NCBI RefSeq assembly: GCF_001956295.1
Contig: NZ_MRTD01000022.1
Span: forward strand, 46,280-110,279
Source of the DNA: Paenibacillus sp. FSL A5-0031
Lineage (GTDB): Bacteria > Bacillota > Bacilli > Paenibacillales > Paenibacillaceae
Reading direction: 5' to 3'
DNA length: 64,000 bases
Positions within the stretch are counted from its first letter, which is position 1, and each line of letters starts with the position of its first letter. The notes below the pieces were generated by a model. The model was not told where the DNA came from, searched no databases, and saw only the letters and a list, made by a program, of their open reading frames with translations. This document shows positions 51,648 to 61,328 of the stretch, piece after piece. The position numbers were made by a program, and so were the translations under genes.

Positions 51648-54554
51648 TCATGCAAGCTCTAGATTATACGGTTCCCCAGCTACAAGCATCTCACGCAAAA
51701 ACTTACCGGTAAGTGATCCTTGTGTCTGTGCTACCTCCTCAGGCGTACCGCATGCAACGACCATCCCACCGTTATTTCCACCTTCCGGTCCCATATCTAT
51801 GATGTAGTCCGCTACTTTAATCATATCCAAATGATGTTCAATAACGAAGACAGAATGGCCAGCGTCTACGAGCTGATGAAGACAATCGATCAGCTTCTGG
51901 ATATCCTGCAGATGCAAGCCCGTTGTCGGCTCATCGAGAATATAAAGATTATGGGATCCCCTAGATAATTTACTTAGCTCCGTGGCGAGCTTTATCCGCT
52001 GAGCTTCTCCACCAGACAGCGTCGTTGACGATTGCCCGAGTCGTAAATATCCTAGACCCAACTCATTTAAAACATTCAATTTATGCAAAATATATGGTTG
52101 GTCAGAGAAAAACAAAGCCGCCTCCTCTATGCTCATCTCCAAAACCTGAGCAATGTTCTTCTCGCGAATGCGAACATCAAGAACTTCCTCGTTGAACCTA
52201 GCTCCTTGGCATACCGGACAAACGGATTCTACATCCGGCATAAACTGAAGCTGTGTCGTTACCATTCCTTCACCTTGGCAATTTTCGCATCTCCCCCCAT
52301 TTTTCTGATTGAAGCTGAAGTCATTTTTGGTCAATGTATGTCCGCTTGCGCTAGCCGCCTTCGCATATAAATCACGAATTTTATCAAAGAAACCCACATA
52401 AGTTGCCGGATTGGATCTTGTGCTTCTTCCGATCGGAGATTGATCAATGTTGATCGTGCCAGTTAAATGCTCATGCCCCGACAATGAATCATGCTCTCCA
52501 GGAACAATTCGCGCATCACGGATGACGGCATGAAGCTGCTTGCCGATTACTTCGTGGATGAGTGTGCTTTTGCCTGAACCAGAGACGCCTGTTATACAAA
52601 CCATAACGCCAAGCGGAATATCGACATTAACATTGCGCAAATTGTTCGCCCTCGCTCCTCGCAGCGATAAGGTCATCCCACTTGGCTGTCTGCGTGTTGC
52701 CGGCACCTCAATACTCCGTTTGCGCGTCAAAAAAGAACCTGTGATGGAATCTGGGTTGTCTCGTAGCTGTTCTGCCGTGCCCTCTGCCACCACATTTCCT
52801 CCATGCAAGCCTGGACCTGGGCCGATTTCGATAATGTGATCGGCACTGCAGATCGTATCCATATCATGCTCCACGACAATAATCGTATTGCCGATATCAC
52901 GAAGCTTTCTCAAGGTGTCGATGATACGAATGGAGTCTCTCGCATGCAGGCCGATACTCGGCTCGTCCAGTACGTAAAGCATTCCCATAAGCCCCGAACT
53001 AATTTGCGTAGAGAGACGAATTCGCTGTGCCTCACCGCCAGAAATCGTATCGGAGCGGCGTCCAAGGCTTAAATAATCAAGCCCAATATCAAGCAGCAAG
53101 TTTAATCGCGATTGGATTTCGGAAGCAACCTGCTGACCCACATTAGCCTGCTGCTCCGCATACTTAACGGATGACAGAAATTCATTCAATTCGATAAGCG
53201 AATAGTTGCTCAGCTCATGTATGTCTGCGCCTCCTACCTTCACACGGAATCGCTGCGGCCGCAGCTTCTTCCCTTCACAGTCGGGGCAAGTATGCTCGAC
53301 CATCACACGCTTGTAAAACTCATCCTCACCTGTGGATTGTGTTTTGCGTTTTAAGTATAGCTTGTACCACCCATTGATAATATGAACTAAACCAGCAAAG
53401 CTCATTAGCTTGCCAGCATGACGGAATTGTGACTTCGAGGCTTCCTCTCCTGGTAGGAAAGGGAATTTCTCACCTTTGGTACCGTACATCAAGATGTTCT
53501 TGATCTCCTCCGGCAAATCCATGTAAGGTGTATCCAAGCTGAACCCGTAATGGCTCGCAAGACTTCTTACGCTTGACCAATGCCAAGTGCCGGTGCTCGG
53601 ACCAAGAAGCTTCGCATCAATTGCTCCTTTGTTAATGCTTTTGTCCGCGCTCTTAATCAGGAACCTAGCTTCGGCTCGCATAAATGTTCCAATGCCGCCG
53701 CAAGTGCGGCAAGCGCTGCTTGGATCGTTAAAAGAAAAGTAATTCGCGCGCAGCTCTCCCATCGTAAGCTGATGTTCTGGACATGCAAAGCCCTGGTAGA
53801 ACCGATCACGGTCGAGCTTCGTTTCATCTGAAGTATTTGCGATATCGAATCGGATAAAACCTTCCCCGACCAGCTTTAAGCTGTTCTCAATTGTCTTCAC
53901 AAGCGCCTTAAACGAATCCGTCTGGACAATAATCTTGTCGACAACAACTTCTATTCGGTAATCTGCCTCTTCATCCAGCTCGATCGTATCACTGAGACTA
54001 TGCTTATTCCCGTTTATACGAATCATTCGAAACCCTTTGGAACGAATTTCATCGAAGGTTGTTTCATAATTTTCACCATAAATTTTATAAACCGGAGCAA
54101 GCACCTCAAGTTCTGTTCCGATTGGCAGCTGACGGATATGATCGATCATTTGTCCTGCTGATCTAATCGGTACGGGATGCTCACAGAAAGGGCAGCAGGC
54201 TTCTCCAACCGATGCGAAGAGCAGTCTCATAAAGTCATAAATATCCGTCATCGTACCAACGGTTGAACGCGGATTAACAATTCCTTTTTTTTGCTCGATA
54301 GCAATAACAGGGGACAGTCCAAACACAAAATCAACATCCGCTTTCTTAAGCTGGTTCATCCGGCTCTTAGCAAACGTTGAAAGCGATTCCAAAAATCTGC
54401 GTTGCCCTTCTCCATAGATCACCTCAAACGCCAGCGACGACTTCCCAGACCCGCTGACACCCGTGATGACCGTCAGCTTGTCCCGCGGAATGTTCACGTC
54501 TATATTTTTCAAGTTGTTTTGTCTTGCACCCTTAACTTCAATAAACTGTCTCAT
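51648..54554 (-). CDS. UvrA-like ABC ATPase (UvrA paralog)
   Basis: A 968-residue protein with two ABC ATPase halves. Walker A motifs are GVSGSGKSS (near residue 32) and GVSGSGKST (near 650). Signatures are TISGGEAQRIRL and TLSGGEAQRIKL, and Walker B motifs are VLDEPSIGLH and ILDEPTTGLH. Zinc clusters include CPFC, CRTC and the C-terminal pair CENC/CPVC. The insert between the first zinc pair is long, so the UvrB-binding region is present, unlike in short drug-resistance UvrA2 proteins. It is not beside uvrB, and several conserved UvrA positions differ (FLESLSTFAKSRM for the usual YVESLSAYARQ). I read it as an accessory paralog. It is seven bases after the nucleotidyltransferase gene and coupled to it. 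Confidence 0.9.
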   Translation of the reverse strand: MRQFIEVKGARQNNLKNIDVNIPRDKLTVITGVSGSGKSSLAFEVIYGEGQRRFLESLSTFAKSRMNQLKKADVDFVFGLSPVIAIEQKKGIVNPRSTVGTMTDIYDFMRLLFASVGEACCPFCEHPVPIRSAGQMIDHIRQLPIGTELEVLAPVYKIYGENYETTFDEIRSKGFRMIRINGNKHSLSDTIELDEEADYRIEVVVDKIIVQTDSFKALVKTIENSLKLVGEGFIRFDIANTSDETKLDRDRFYQGFACPEHQLTMGELRANYFSFNDPSSACRTCGGIGTFMRAEARFLIKSADKSINKGAIDAKLLGPSTGTWHWSSVRSLASHYGFSLDTPYMDLPEEIKNILMYGTKGEKFPFLPGEEASKSQFRHAGKLMSFAGLVHIINGWYKLYLKRKTQSTGEDEFYKRVMVEHTCPDCEGKKLRPQRFRVKVGGADIHELSNYSLIELNEFLSSVKYAEQQANVGQQVASEIQSRLNLLLDIGLDYLSLGRRSDTISGGEAQRIRLSTQISSGLMGMLYVLDEPSIGLHARDSIRIIDTLRKLRDIGNTIIVVEHDMDTICSADHIIEIGPGPGLHGGNVVAEGTAEQLRDNPDSITGSFLTRKRSIEVPATRRQPSGMTLSLRGARANNLRNVNVDIPLGVMVCITGVSGSGKSTLIHEVIGKQLHAVIRDARIVPGEHDSLSGHEHLTGTINIDQSPIGRSTRSNPATYVGFFDKIRDLYAKAASASGHTLTKNDFSFNQKNGGRCENCQGEGMVTTQLQFMPDVESVCPVCQGARFNEEVLDVRIREKNIAQVLEMSIEEAALFFSDQPYILHKLNVLNELGLGYLRLGQSSTTLSGGEAQRIKLATELSKLSRGSHNLYILDEPTTGLHLQDIQKLIDCLHQLVDAGHSVFVIEHHLDMIKVADYIIDMGPEGGNNGGMVVACGTPEEVAQTQGSLTGKFLREMLVAGEPYNLELA

Positions 54555-54561
54555 AAGTTAA

Positions 54562-55518
54562 TCACATCCCCCAGATTGGTTCATCGAATTCCTCATACAA
54601 ATAAGCGGGCTCGAGCAGCATGATTCGGCTTTTCGGCGTCGCTTTTCTCTCCGATTCCAGCTTCATTAGAAGCCCTTTCTCAGCCAGCCAATCGCAAGCT
54701 GTTGCTATGGTGCCTGCATCAATATCAATAACCGTGCTGAACTTCATGACGATATCCGTCACAGTACGAACGTCGCCTTCCTCTTTCAAGTAAGCGAGCA
54801 CTGGCTGAAACAATAGCTCCGCTCTTTCATCTAAATACTGGTTAACAAGCTCTATAGCTGCACGAACCTTCGGTTCGGTAACCTGTTCGCATACTAGCTC
54901 CGTGTAGACCTTGGTAAAGAAATCCGGATGATGTACCAATGCCTGCTGAACCGCCTCCCGCATCGGGACTTCCGCATGAAGCAGCACTTCGATTTGCGCC
55001 AGTACATCAACCATTTTGATCAACCAGAAAGCGCTGTAAGCTGTATCTTGCTTCACATACAGCCATTTCTCCGATTTGGAAAGCAGGCTGAGCACATGAC
55101 AGCCAAGACGCTGCAGCTGAAGCTGCCTGTCGCGATCGCCAACATAACGAATTTGTTCAAAATATTCCGTTATAGACTCATCCTTTGTGAACAGCAGTGT
55201 ACTGCGTACAAGCATTGACTGCTGAAATGAGCCGCTGACGGAACGTTCCATCCACCTTTTAAACTCATTGCGCGTCTGAATGCTGGTGTTGATCGGAACA
55301 TCATTTTCTACAAAACAAACATAACTGTTCTTTAGTTTCTGGTCGTGAACGATCAGCTTGAGGTCAATGTCTGATTTCTCCCATACTTGATCATAGGACA
55401 GGCTGCCGAAGAGTACTGCTGCAATGATCTGCTCATCCTGCTTAATTTTTTCGACAAATTGACTCAGTGACTCTATAAGCAGCTTCCTTTTGTCCTCGCC
55501 GACTTTTTGCAATTCCAT
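54562..55518 (-). CDS. Nucleotidyltransferase-domain protein with C-terminal helical domain
   Basis: This 318-residue protein has a polymerase-beta-type nucleotidyltransferase core. GSLSYDQVWEKSDIDL supplies the GS pair (38-39) and metal-binding D50 and D52. A helical domain follows, and the C-terminus (about 215-305) resembles a winged helix. This is the shape of Bacillales kanamycin-nucleotidyltransferase-like proteins, but the substrate is unknown. Start is the ATG at 55518 behind AAGGGG. It is followed directly by the UvrA paralog, whose ribosome site overlaps its stop codon. Confidence 0.82.
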   Translation of the reverse strand: MELQKVGEDKRKLLIESLSQFVEKIKQDEQIIAAVLFGSLSYDQVWEKSDIDLKLIVHDQKLKNSYVCFVENDVPINTSIQTRNEFKRWMERSVSGSFQQSMLVRSTLLFTKDESITEYFEQIRYVGDRDRQLQLQRLGCHVLSLLSKSEKWLYVKQDTAYSAFWLIKMVDVLAQIEVLLHAEVPMREAVQQALVHHPDFFTKVYTELVCEQVTEPKVRAAIELVNQYLDERAELLFQPVLAYLKEEGDVRTVTDIVMKFSTVIDIDAGTIATACDWLAEKGLLMKLESERKATPKSRIMLLEPAYLYEEFDEPIWGM

Positions 55519-55557
55519 GAGCCTCCCCTTTCCGAGCTTTCGACTATCTTCTATTAA

Positions 55558-55587
55558 TATATACCAGAAATAGGATGAATCTATCAA
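55558..55587 (-). promoter_or_regulatory. Candidate promoter of the nucleotidyltransferase/UvrA-paralog operon
   Basis: On the minus strand TTGATA (55587-55582), an 18-base spacer and TATATA (55563-55558), about 40 bases before the start codon. Confidence 0.5.
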
Positions 55588-55683
55588 TTGTAATATGTTT
55601 GTTCCATTTATTTGTTGGTCAGTCTCCGAACATAATTTCGAGAATGTTAATGTGGATTTTATATTTTATTAATAACTGGTTTC

Positions 55684-55711
55684 TTGGGCGTTTAACTCTA
55701 TCCTCTATTAT
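55684..55711 (+). promoter_or_regulatory. Candidate promoter of the SLH-protein gene
   Basis: TTGGGC (55684-55689), a 16-base spacer and TATTAT (55706-55711), giving a leader of about 40 bases before the start codon. Confidence 0.4.
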
Positions 55712-55756
55712 AGAAACAGGCAATAACAACCGAAACGATCTGAGGAGGATTTACTA

Positions 55757-57265
55757 ATGAGAAACTATAAGAAAAAAGCAGCAGCCCTTTTGGTTGCAGC
55801 AGCACTAGGAGCATCGACCATTCCGTATGCTGTTATGAACGTATCCGCAGCACCAGCAGTCATTGCAAAAGTTTCTGCATCCTCACCATTATCCAATAAA
55901 GATATAGAAGCAGCTGTTAATGAGCTCGTAAAGCTTGGTGTTATGCAAGGTTATCCCGACCAATCCATGGGCACCCTAAACCCAATTAATCGTGCCGAAC
56001 TTGCCAAAATGATCGTAAAAACTTTCCTTCTCGAAGACACTGCTCCAAATGCAGTAACCTTAACGGATGTGAGTCCGAATGCTTGGTATGAAGATTATGC
56101 TGCAACGGTTGTAGCGCTTGGCATCATGCAAGCTGAGAACGGTCAATTTGGGCCTCGAGCTGTGGTCTCAGATGAAGAGCTGATTCAAGCCGTATCCAAA
56201 GCATTAAAGCGTGATCTCAAGTCCGTGAATGCATGGGCCAGTCCGTTCAGCACTACGAATAATAACTTAACCCGCGGCGAAGCTGCTTATTTGTTGCAAA
56301 CCGCTCACAAGGCTATTCCTTCAGACCAAGCTAAAATTACAAACGTCCAATCGCTAAATGCCATTACCCTCATCGTGACTTTCGATAAACCGCTTACGAC
56401 AACGGATGAAGAATTCACGAAGGCAAAAACAGATTTTGCATTTAACGATGGTCTTACTTTAACCAATATGCCGCGTCTAAAAACGGGCTCCATCGCAACC
56501 TATATTGTCCCTACTTCCGTTCAGCAAGCAGGCACAACCTATAATCTAACATATAAAGGACAACATGCTGCTTCTTTTACTGGAAATGCAACGAAAGTAA
56601 ATATGACAACAGCAAGCCAAGTAACAAATGATACGTTTGAGGTAGAAGCGCTGCAAGCAAACGGAGTAACTGACTATGGCTATATCATCTCAGCCTATAG
56701 CGGCGGTCGAGGTGCGAATGCATTCATCCTCGATGAGAACAACCAAGCAGGCGGCAAGACATTCCAAATCATTTCTTCAATGCAAGCTCGCCAAGTGACG
56801 ATTACACCTGAAGGCGGTCAACCGATCATTGCGAAATATGTACCATTCACACAATCAACAGATGGCAAGCAGGAGCCTAAATTCCGCCTTCCCGAAGGGC
56901 AAGCATTGAAGCCGGGCGTGACTTATATGGTAACATCAGATTGGGCTGCTATCGCGAACGCTTCCTTTGTAGCAAAAGAAATACCAACCTTGCAGTTAAC
57001 TGGTGCTGAAGCTGCTAGTGAAACTTCGATTCTCTTGACTTTAGCACAAGATCCTGAAGATGAACTATTCTCTGGCCGCAGTGTCGAGTTAACGGCGCCA
57101 ACTGGCGAGAAGATCATTGCTTCCTATAAATATTCCAGCCGTAAAGGCGCTGTTGGCGTATTTGATTTGGCGAAAGACACGAAATTAACGCCAGGAACAA
57201 CGTACACAGTAAAACCGATAGGCTCGTGGGCAACCGCTCAAGATGTTACAATGTCCTTAAACTAA
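55757..57265 (+). CDS. S-layer-homology (SLH) domain cell-surface protein
   Basis: This 502-residue secreted protein has a signal peptide (1 to about 32, ending VSAAPA). One clear SLH motif (about 45-85, LVKLGVMQGYPDQSMGTLNP followed by INRAELAKMIV) is followed by a second, weaker repeat to about 185. The rest consists of beta-rich Ig-like units, with TYNLTYKG and TTYTVKPIG ends. SLH motifs bind pyruvylated secondary wall polymer, so it sits on the cell wall. The normal number is three, so anchoring may be weak. Start is behind GAGGAGG. It is followed 29 bases later by an ankyrin lipoprotein gene. Confidence 0.88.
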   Translation: MRNYKKKAAALLVAAALGASTIPYAVMNVSAAPAVIAKVSASSPLSNKDIEAAVNELVKLGVMQGYPDQSMGTLNPINRAELAKMIVKTFLLEDTAPNAVTLTDVSPNAWYEDYAATVVALGIMQAENGQFGPRAVVSDEELIQAVSKALKRDLKSVNAWASPFSTTNNNLTRGEAAYLLQTAHKAIPSDQAKITNVQSLNAITLIVTFDKPLTTTDEEFTKAKTDFAFNDGLTLTNMPRLKTGSIATYIVPTSVQQAGTTYNLTYKGQHAASFTGNATKVNMTTASQVTNDTFEVEALQANGVTDYGYIISAYSGGRGANAFILDENNQAGGKTFQIISSMQARQVTITPEGGQPIIAKYVPFTQSTDGKQEPKFRLPEGQALKPGVTYMVTSDWAAIANASFVAKEIPTLQLTGAEAASETSILLTLAQDPEDELFSGRSVELTAPTGEKIIASYKYSSRKGAVGVFDLAKDTKLTPGTTYTVKPIGSWATAQDVTMSLN

Positions 57266-57294
57266 ATTAATTTCTAAGAAAGGATGGGTGTGTG

Positions 57295-58014
57295 ATGTTG
57301 CGATTAATTATAATCATGCTGGCTCTTATCATTTCGGGCTGTCAGGAAAATAATGATCAGGAGTTAACAAATGATGAGCAGCATGCAGCCCAAGCGGTGA
57401 ACAACGAAATGGACAAGTTGAATAAAGCTTTGTTAGCAGCAGCAAAACAAGGAGATCGAGCGTCAATAACTGAGCTGCTAGCCGAAGGTGCCGACATCAA
57501 CGCGACCGACGATCAAGGCAGAACCTCTGCAATGATCGCCGTGCATACGAACCAGCTCGATGTGTTTAACCTCTTCATAGAAAAAGGAGCAAATATCAAC
57601 ATTCAAGATAATCGCTCTGACAACCCGCTCCTTTATGCAGGTGCAGAGGGGCTGATGGACTTCGTTCAAGCATCGATAGCTGCCGGCGCAGATACAACCA
57701 TCACCAATCGCTTTGGCGGTACCGCACTCATTCCAGCTGCAGATCGGGGACATGTTGAGATTGTAAAGGAGCTGCTAACCACATCCGACGTTAATATCGA
57801 TCATGTGAATCAGCTTGGATGGACCGCACTTCTTGAGGCTATTATTCTCGGGGATGGTGGAGCAGACCATCAGGCGATCGTGCGATTATTAATCGATCAC
57901 GGCGCTAATGTAAATCTTGCGGATTCAGAAGGCGTAACCCCACTGAAGCATGCCCAGAACCGGGGTTTTAAAGAAATGATTGAAGCCTTGCAGCAAGCTG
58001 GTGCACAGAAATAG
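57295..58014 (+). CDS. Ankyrin-repeat lipoprotein
   Basis: This 239-residue protein has a short signal peptide and lipobox ISGC (Cys16 from this start), then an acidic linker and about five ankyrin repeats with turns GADINATDDQGRTSAMIAV and GANVNLADSEGVTPLKHAQ. It is therefore an outer-surface ankyrin protein, less common than cytoplasmic ones. A GTG directly before the ATG could also be used. It follows the SLH gene closely, so both probably come from one mRNA and may interact at the wall-membrane interface. Confidence 0.88.
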   Translation: MLRLIIIMLALIISGCQENNDQELTNDEQHAAQAVNNEMDKLNKALLAAAKQGDRASITELLAEGADINATDDQGRTSAMIAVHTNQLDVFNLFIEKGANINIQDNRSDNPLLYAGAEGLMDFVQASIAAGADTTITNRFGGTALIPAADRGHVEIVKELLTTSDVNIDHVNQLGWTALLEAIILGDGGADHQAIVRLLIDHGANVNLADSEGVTPLKHAQNRGFKEMIEALQQAGAQK

Positions 58015-58032
58015 CGGAACGATAATTTATAC

Positions 58033-58063
58033 AAGAACAACCCACATGAAGTGGGTTGTTCTT
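58033..58063 (+). terminator. Terminator after the ankyrin lipoprotein gene
   Basis: AAGAACAACCCAC pairs with GTGGGTTGTTCTT around a short ATGAA loop and is followed by TTGTTTATTTTG. The U-run works best on the plus strand, 18 bases past the stop. Confidence 0.88.
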
Positions 58064-58131
58064 TTGTTTATTTTGCAATCATTAAGTAAACAGATATTTC
58101 AATTTCCCATTTTTTGAATATCTCTATTACT

Positions 58132-58626
58132 TCAACGAACATGTTTATTACTTTTAAATTTCTGTACTTTGTAATCATATGAATGTAGTATCTTATCAAT
58201 TATTGGCTTTCGTTCTGATTCGAATTTGTGATTCCATACAACCATGCTATACAAGTTCTTAATCGTTTGGTTGTAATTCCCTTTTTCCAATCCGAGTTTT
58301 TGTTTGAAATATCGTTTTAACATTTGAATATCTCGTATAAAAACATTTGTTTCTAGATAGATGATTATGTCTGCAGACTCGAAGCATCGTTGAACCCATT
58401 TGTAATGAACACCCTCAATAATCCATTTCTCTTGATTTACAATATCCCCAAGAATCGCATCACGCACTTCCTGAGAATTTCGAGTATCGCTTTCTTCTCC
58501 TCTTCTCCAAACAACGTTATCCAGTTGATAATAATTAATGTCTAATTGCTTTGATAACTTCTCTGCTAGATAAGTTTTACCACTCCCAACTTCGCCAATG
58601 ATATGTATCTTATTGCAGTTTTTCAA
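58132..58626 (-). CDS. P-loop kinase-like protein (FlaR/DNA-topology-modulation type)
   Basis: This 164-residue protein has Walker A GEVGSGKTY near the N-terminus, an EGVHYKWVQRCFESADIIIYLE block and a basic C-terminal half. It belongs to the adenylate-kinase-like group often annotated as topology modulation protein (FlaR); its real substrate is unclear. The TTG start (58626) lies nine bases after GGAGG. It is probably co-transcribed with the GNAT gene upstream. Confidence 0.85.
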   Translation of the reverse strand: MKNCNKIHIIGEVGSGKTYLAEKLSKQLDINYYQLDNVVWRRGEESDTRNSQEVRDAILGDIVNQEKWIIEGVHYKWVQRCFESADIIIYLETNVFIRDIQMLKRYFKQKLGLEKGNYNQTIKNLYSMVVWNHKFESERKPIIDKILHSYDYKVQKFKSNKHVR

Positions 58627-58687
58627 AGCAAGTATCCTCCTTTCCCCCTATACCTAAGTATCATTCAATCCAGTGTTTTATTTTCAT

Positions 58688-59134
58688 TCAACGCTTTAAT
58701 ACTAAGTGAAGGATCGGAAATGGTCGTCCTGAACTGTCTAGTTCAGATCGTCCATGCTGCACAAAACCATATCGTTTGTAAAAGGTGAATGCTCCTTCGT
58801 TTTGCTCATTGACATCGACTTGGAGATTGCTGCCTTTTAATGCTTCGGCATGTTTTATTAATCGACTGCCTATTCCCCTTCCGTGGTTATCGGGGTGTAC
58901 GAAAAGCATCTCGATCTTTGTTCCGTCAAGCCCAATGAACCCTGTCGGTACTTGGTTTTCATTCAGCTCTACCCAAATCTCAACTTCCTTTAACGCTCCG
59001 TTTTGAAGCATCTGATGATAGAATGCAATATCCTCATCTGTCAAAAATGTGTGGGTTTGTCGCACAGCATGATACCAAATATTCACTAATTTATCGTGAT
59101 CTTTTTCTTGATAGGGAACAATTTTGTTTATCAT
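58688..59134 (-). CDS. GNAT-family N-acetyltransferase
   Basis: This 148-residue single-domain GNAT has the acetyl-CoA loop in VHPDNHGRGIGSRLIKHAEAL and the late strand FYKRYGFVQHGRSELD. It resembles YjaB/putative acetyltransferases acting on small amines. Start is behind GGAGG. It lies 24 bases after another GNAT gene, so the pair is one transcript. Confidence 0.9.
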   Translation of the reverse strand: MINKIVPYQEKDHDKLVNIWYHAVRQTHTFLTDEDIAFYHQMLQNGALKEVEIWVELNENQVPTGFIGLDGTKIEMLFVHPDNHGRGIGSRLIKHAEALKGSNLQVDVNEQNEGAFTFYKRYGFVQHGRSELDSSGRPFPILHLVLKR

Positions 59135-59158
59135 AACTCATCCTCCGTATTCATTCAC

Positions 59159-60079
59159 TCATTTGTCAGAGAGTTGTTTTATCCAGGAATAACTAATACT
59201 AACCTGCGAGAATCCAAGTGATTTATATAAACCTGCATCCGATGCGACATATACATTTTCAGCACCTAAAAGCCTGCATCTCCGCATTCCTTCCATAAGT
59301 GCAACGCTTGCTAGTCCCATTCGCCGGTAATCCGGATCTACACAAACCGGTTCAATATAGGCTGCTCGACTAAGATGATCATACCAGAACCCTGCATAAG
59401 CAACAAAATTCCCTTCTGCATTTTCAATCACGATATTTATAAAAGGATCATATCCAGGTGCACTCTGCATATAGTCTGACTTCCATAAATCATTGGGGTC
59501 TGGTTCGCCAGCATGATCAAATCCGCGCCATAAAACGCGCAGCCTACGTCCATCATCTTCTTTTTTTCGAATATTTCTTACCTGAAGTCCTTCAGGCAGC
59601 TTCAGATCAAGGAGCTCGTCTAAGATTGACCTGCCGGAGTAAACCTCATAGAGGGCAGCATCCCGTAAATATCCTCTTTCTTCTAATAAAGCTTTCAATG
59701 TTTCATTGCTCTCATCCGCATGAAACTCTATACTTTTCCGGCCATCTTCTTTTATTTCATATAAATTCGCTTCCGCGTATTCAATCATTTCCGAATACAG
59801 AAATGTATAATTCGGGTCTACAACCAAATATACCTCGCCCAGTTCGCTTTCAAAATGAGCAACTGCTACTATTTCTCCATCTTCTTCCCACAGTCCGATT
59901 TGTTCGAACACTCCAGCTTGTTTCAGCGGAACGATATTGGGATGAAAAACGATATATTCCCACCGGGCTGGCATAAATACATGGCCAACCGACCATTTTC
60001 CAAATATATTTTTCAGAAAATCTCTAACCCTGATAAAATCATCTTCTTTATAATGCCTGCTCTGTATTCTCATTTGCAT
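59159..60079 (-). CDS. Two-domain GNAT acetyltransferase
   Basis: This 306-residue protein is a tandem GNAT. A degenerate N-terminal domain (1 to about 150) is followed by a catalytic C-terminal domain with the acetyl-CoA loop VDPDYRRMGLASVALMEGM and the end block YKSLGFSQVSISY. The layout matches mycothiol-synthase-like and antibiotic GNATs, but the substrate is unknown. ATG codons at 60079 and 60073 are both possible behind GAGAGGA. The 296 bases upstream contain no gene or clear motif. Confidence 0.88.
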   Translation of the reverse strand: MQMRIQSRHYKEDDFIRVRDFLKNIFGKWSVGHVFMPARWEYIVFHPNIVPLKQAGVFEQIGLWEEDGEIVAVAHFESELGEVYLVVDPNYTFLYSEMIEYAEANLYEIKEDGRKSIEFHADESNETLKALLEERGYLRDAALYEVYSGRSILDELLDLKLPEGLQVRNIRKKEDDGRRLRVLWRGFDHAGEPDPNDLWKSDYMQSAPGYDPFINIVIENAEGNFVAYAGFWYDHLSRAAYIEPVCVDPDYRRMGLASVALMEGMRRCRLLGAENVYVASDAGLYKSLGFSQVSISYSWIKQLSDK

Positions 60080-60375
60080 ACATTCCTCTCAAACTGCTAT
60101 TCGGTTGCGCCTTTGACAATCTACAACTATTTAAGCATAGTTACTGCAAAACAGAGATACTAGGGATAAAATAGATATAAACAAATAATCCTGCGCAATA
60201 GTTATCAAATCCCTTTCAATCCTTCATTTTATGCAAGTTTACATAACCCTCGTTTTAGCTTTTAAACAGCAGGAAAAATATTTTTAAATTGTTTATGAAA
60301 TGGTGTCGATATTCCCATCAGCGGTTCGTCGTCTTAATAAAGACATAAGGTTATTTATTCTAAGGAGGCAATCAA

Positions 60376-61188
60376 ATGTATACCGCAACTTCTAAAGACG
60401 GAACCAAAATCGCATATGACAAAATGGGTAAAGGGCAAGCACTCCTATTAGTAGCGGGTGCTTTCAGTTACCGAAAATTCCCCGCACAAGTACAGCTAGC
60501 ACAATTATTGAGTGAGCACTTTACGGTTTTCAACTACGACCGCCGCGGCCGCGGCGATAGCGGAGATACACAGGCATATGACACAATCCATGAAATCGAT
60601 GACCTTAAGGCGATGATTGAAGAGGCTGGCGGCTCAGCATATGTTTGGGGACTGTCATCTGGAGCAGTTCTCGCCCTACAGGCCGCTTCAAATGGAGCTA
60701 ATATCACGAAACTGGCTTTGCATGAGCCGCCATTTGTGGTCGATGCAGCAGATCGCAAAGCTCCGAAAGACTTTGCACAACAGGTCAAGAAGCTGATTGC
60801 ACAAAATCACCGTGCCGATGCCATCAAATATTTTATGACTAAAGGCATGGGAGCCCCCTCCTTCATTGTTGCCATGATGCGCATGATGCCAAGCGTTTGG
60901 TCTAACCTTATGGCTGTCGCTCATACACTCCCCTACGATGCGGCATTATTGGATGGCTTTATGGATGGAAAACCACTTCCTGCCAAGCTTTGGAGTACAG
61001 TTACTATGCCCACGCTGGTAATTGAAGGAACCGAAAGTCCAGCTTCACTGCGACGGGGTGCCCAGGCCACTGCGAAGGTGCTCCCACATGCCCAGCTCGT
61101 TAGTAAAAAAGGGCTTGGACATACCAAGAAGCTCGACGCCAAACGAATTTCTGCGGAGCTTATTGCTTTTTTTAAGAACAATCACTAA
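60376..61188 (+). CDS. Alpha/beta hydrolase
   Basis: This 270-residue cytoplasmic hydrolase has the nucleophile elbow GLSSGA (Ser94) and the strand-turn YDRRGRGDSGD. The catalytic histidine is in KGLGHTKKLD near the C-terminus. The usual acid position in VIEGTESPAS is a glutamate, not an aspartate. Start is behind AAGGAGG. A YciI-like gene follows on the same strand after 140 bases, and the two may be linked in function. Confidence 0.88.
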   Translation: MYTATSKDGTKIAYDKMGKGQALLLVAGAFSYRKFPAQVQLAQLLSEHFTVFNYDRRGRGDSGDTQAYDTIHEIDDLKAMIEEAGGSAYVWGLSSGAVLALQAASNGANITKLALHEPPFVVDAADRKAPKDFAQQVKKLIAQNHRADAIKYFMTKGMGAPSFIVAMMRMMPSVWSNLMAVAHTLPYDAALLDGFMDGKPLPAKLWSTVTMPTLVIEGTESPASLRRGAQATAKVLPHAQLVSKKGLGHTKKLDAKRISAELIAFFKNNH

Positions 61189-61328
61189 ATACAAATGAAA
61201 ATAATAACGAATAGATGTAGATACGATGTCGATCTAATGAGGATTAATTCGTCGAATAAGTAGAAGCTGAATTATCGGACTTTCTTCAATCGGCATAAGC
61301 TTCACTAAAAAATAGGAGGAATACACAT

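Noticed and set aside
51648..55518. UvrA paralog plus nucleotidyltransferase as an anti-phage or toxin-antitoxin system
   Set aside because: Neither protein carries recognised toxin or defence domains, and no other defence gene lies nearby; kept only as a possible stress or drug-protection pair.
60080..60375. The longest gene-free stretch (296 bases) as a hidden small gene or RNA
   Set aside because: No convincing start with a ribosome site, no strong stem-loop and no T-run were found; it is probably just two divergent promoters.
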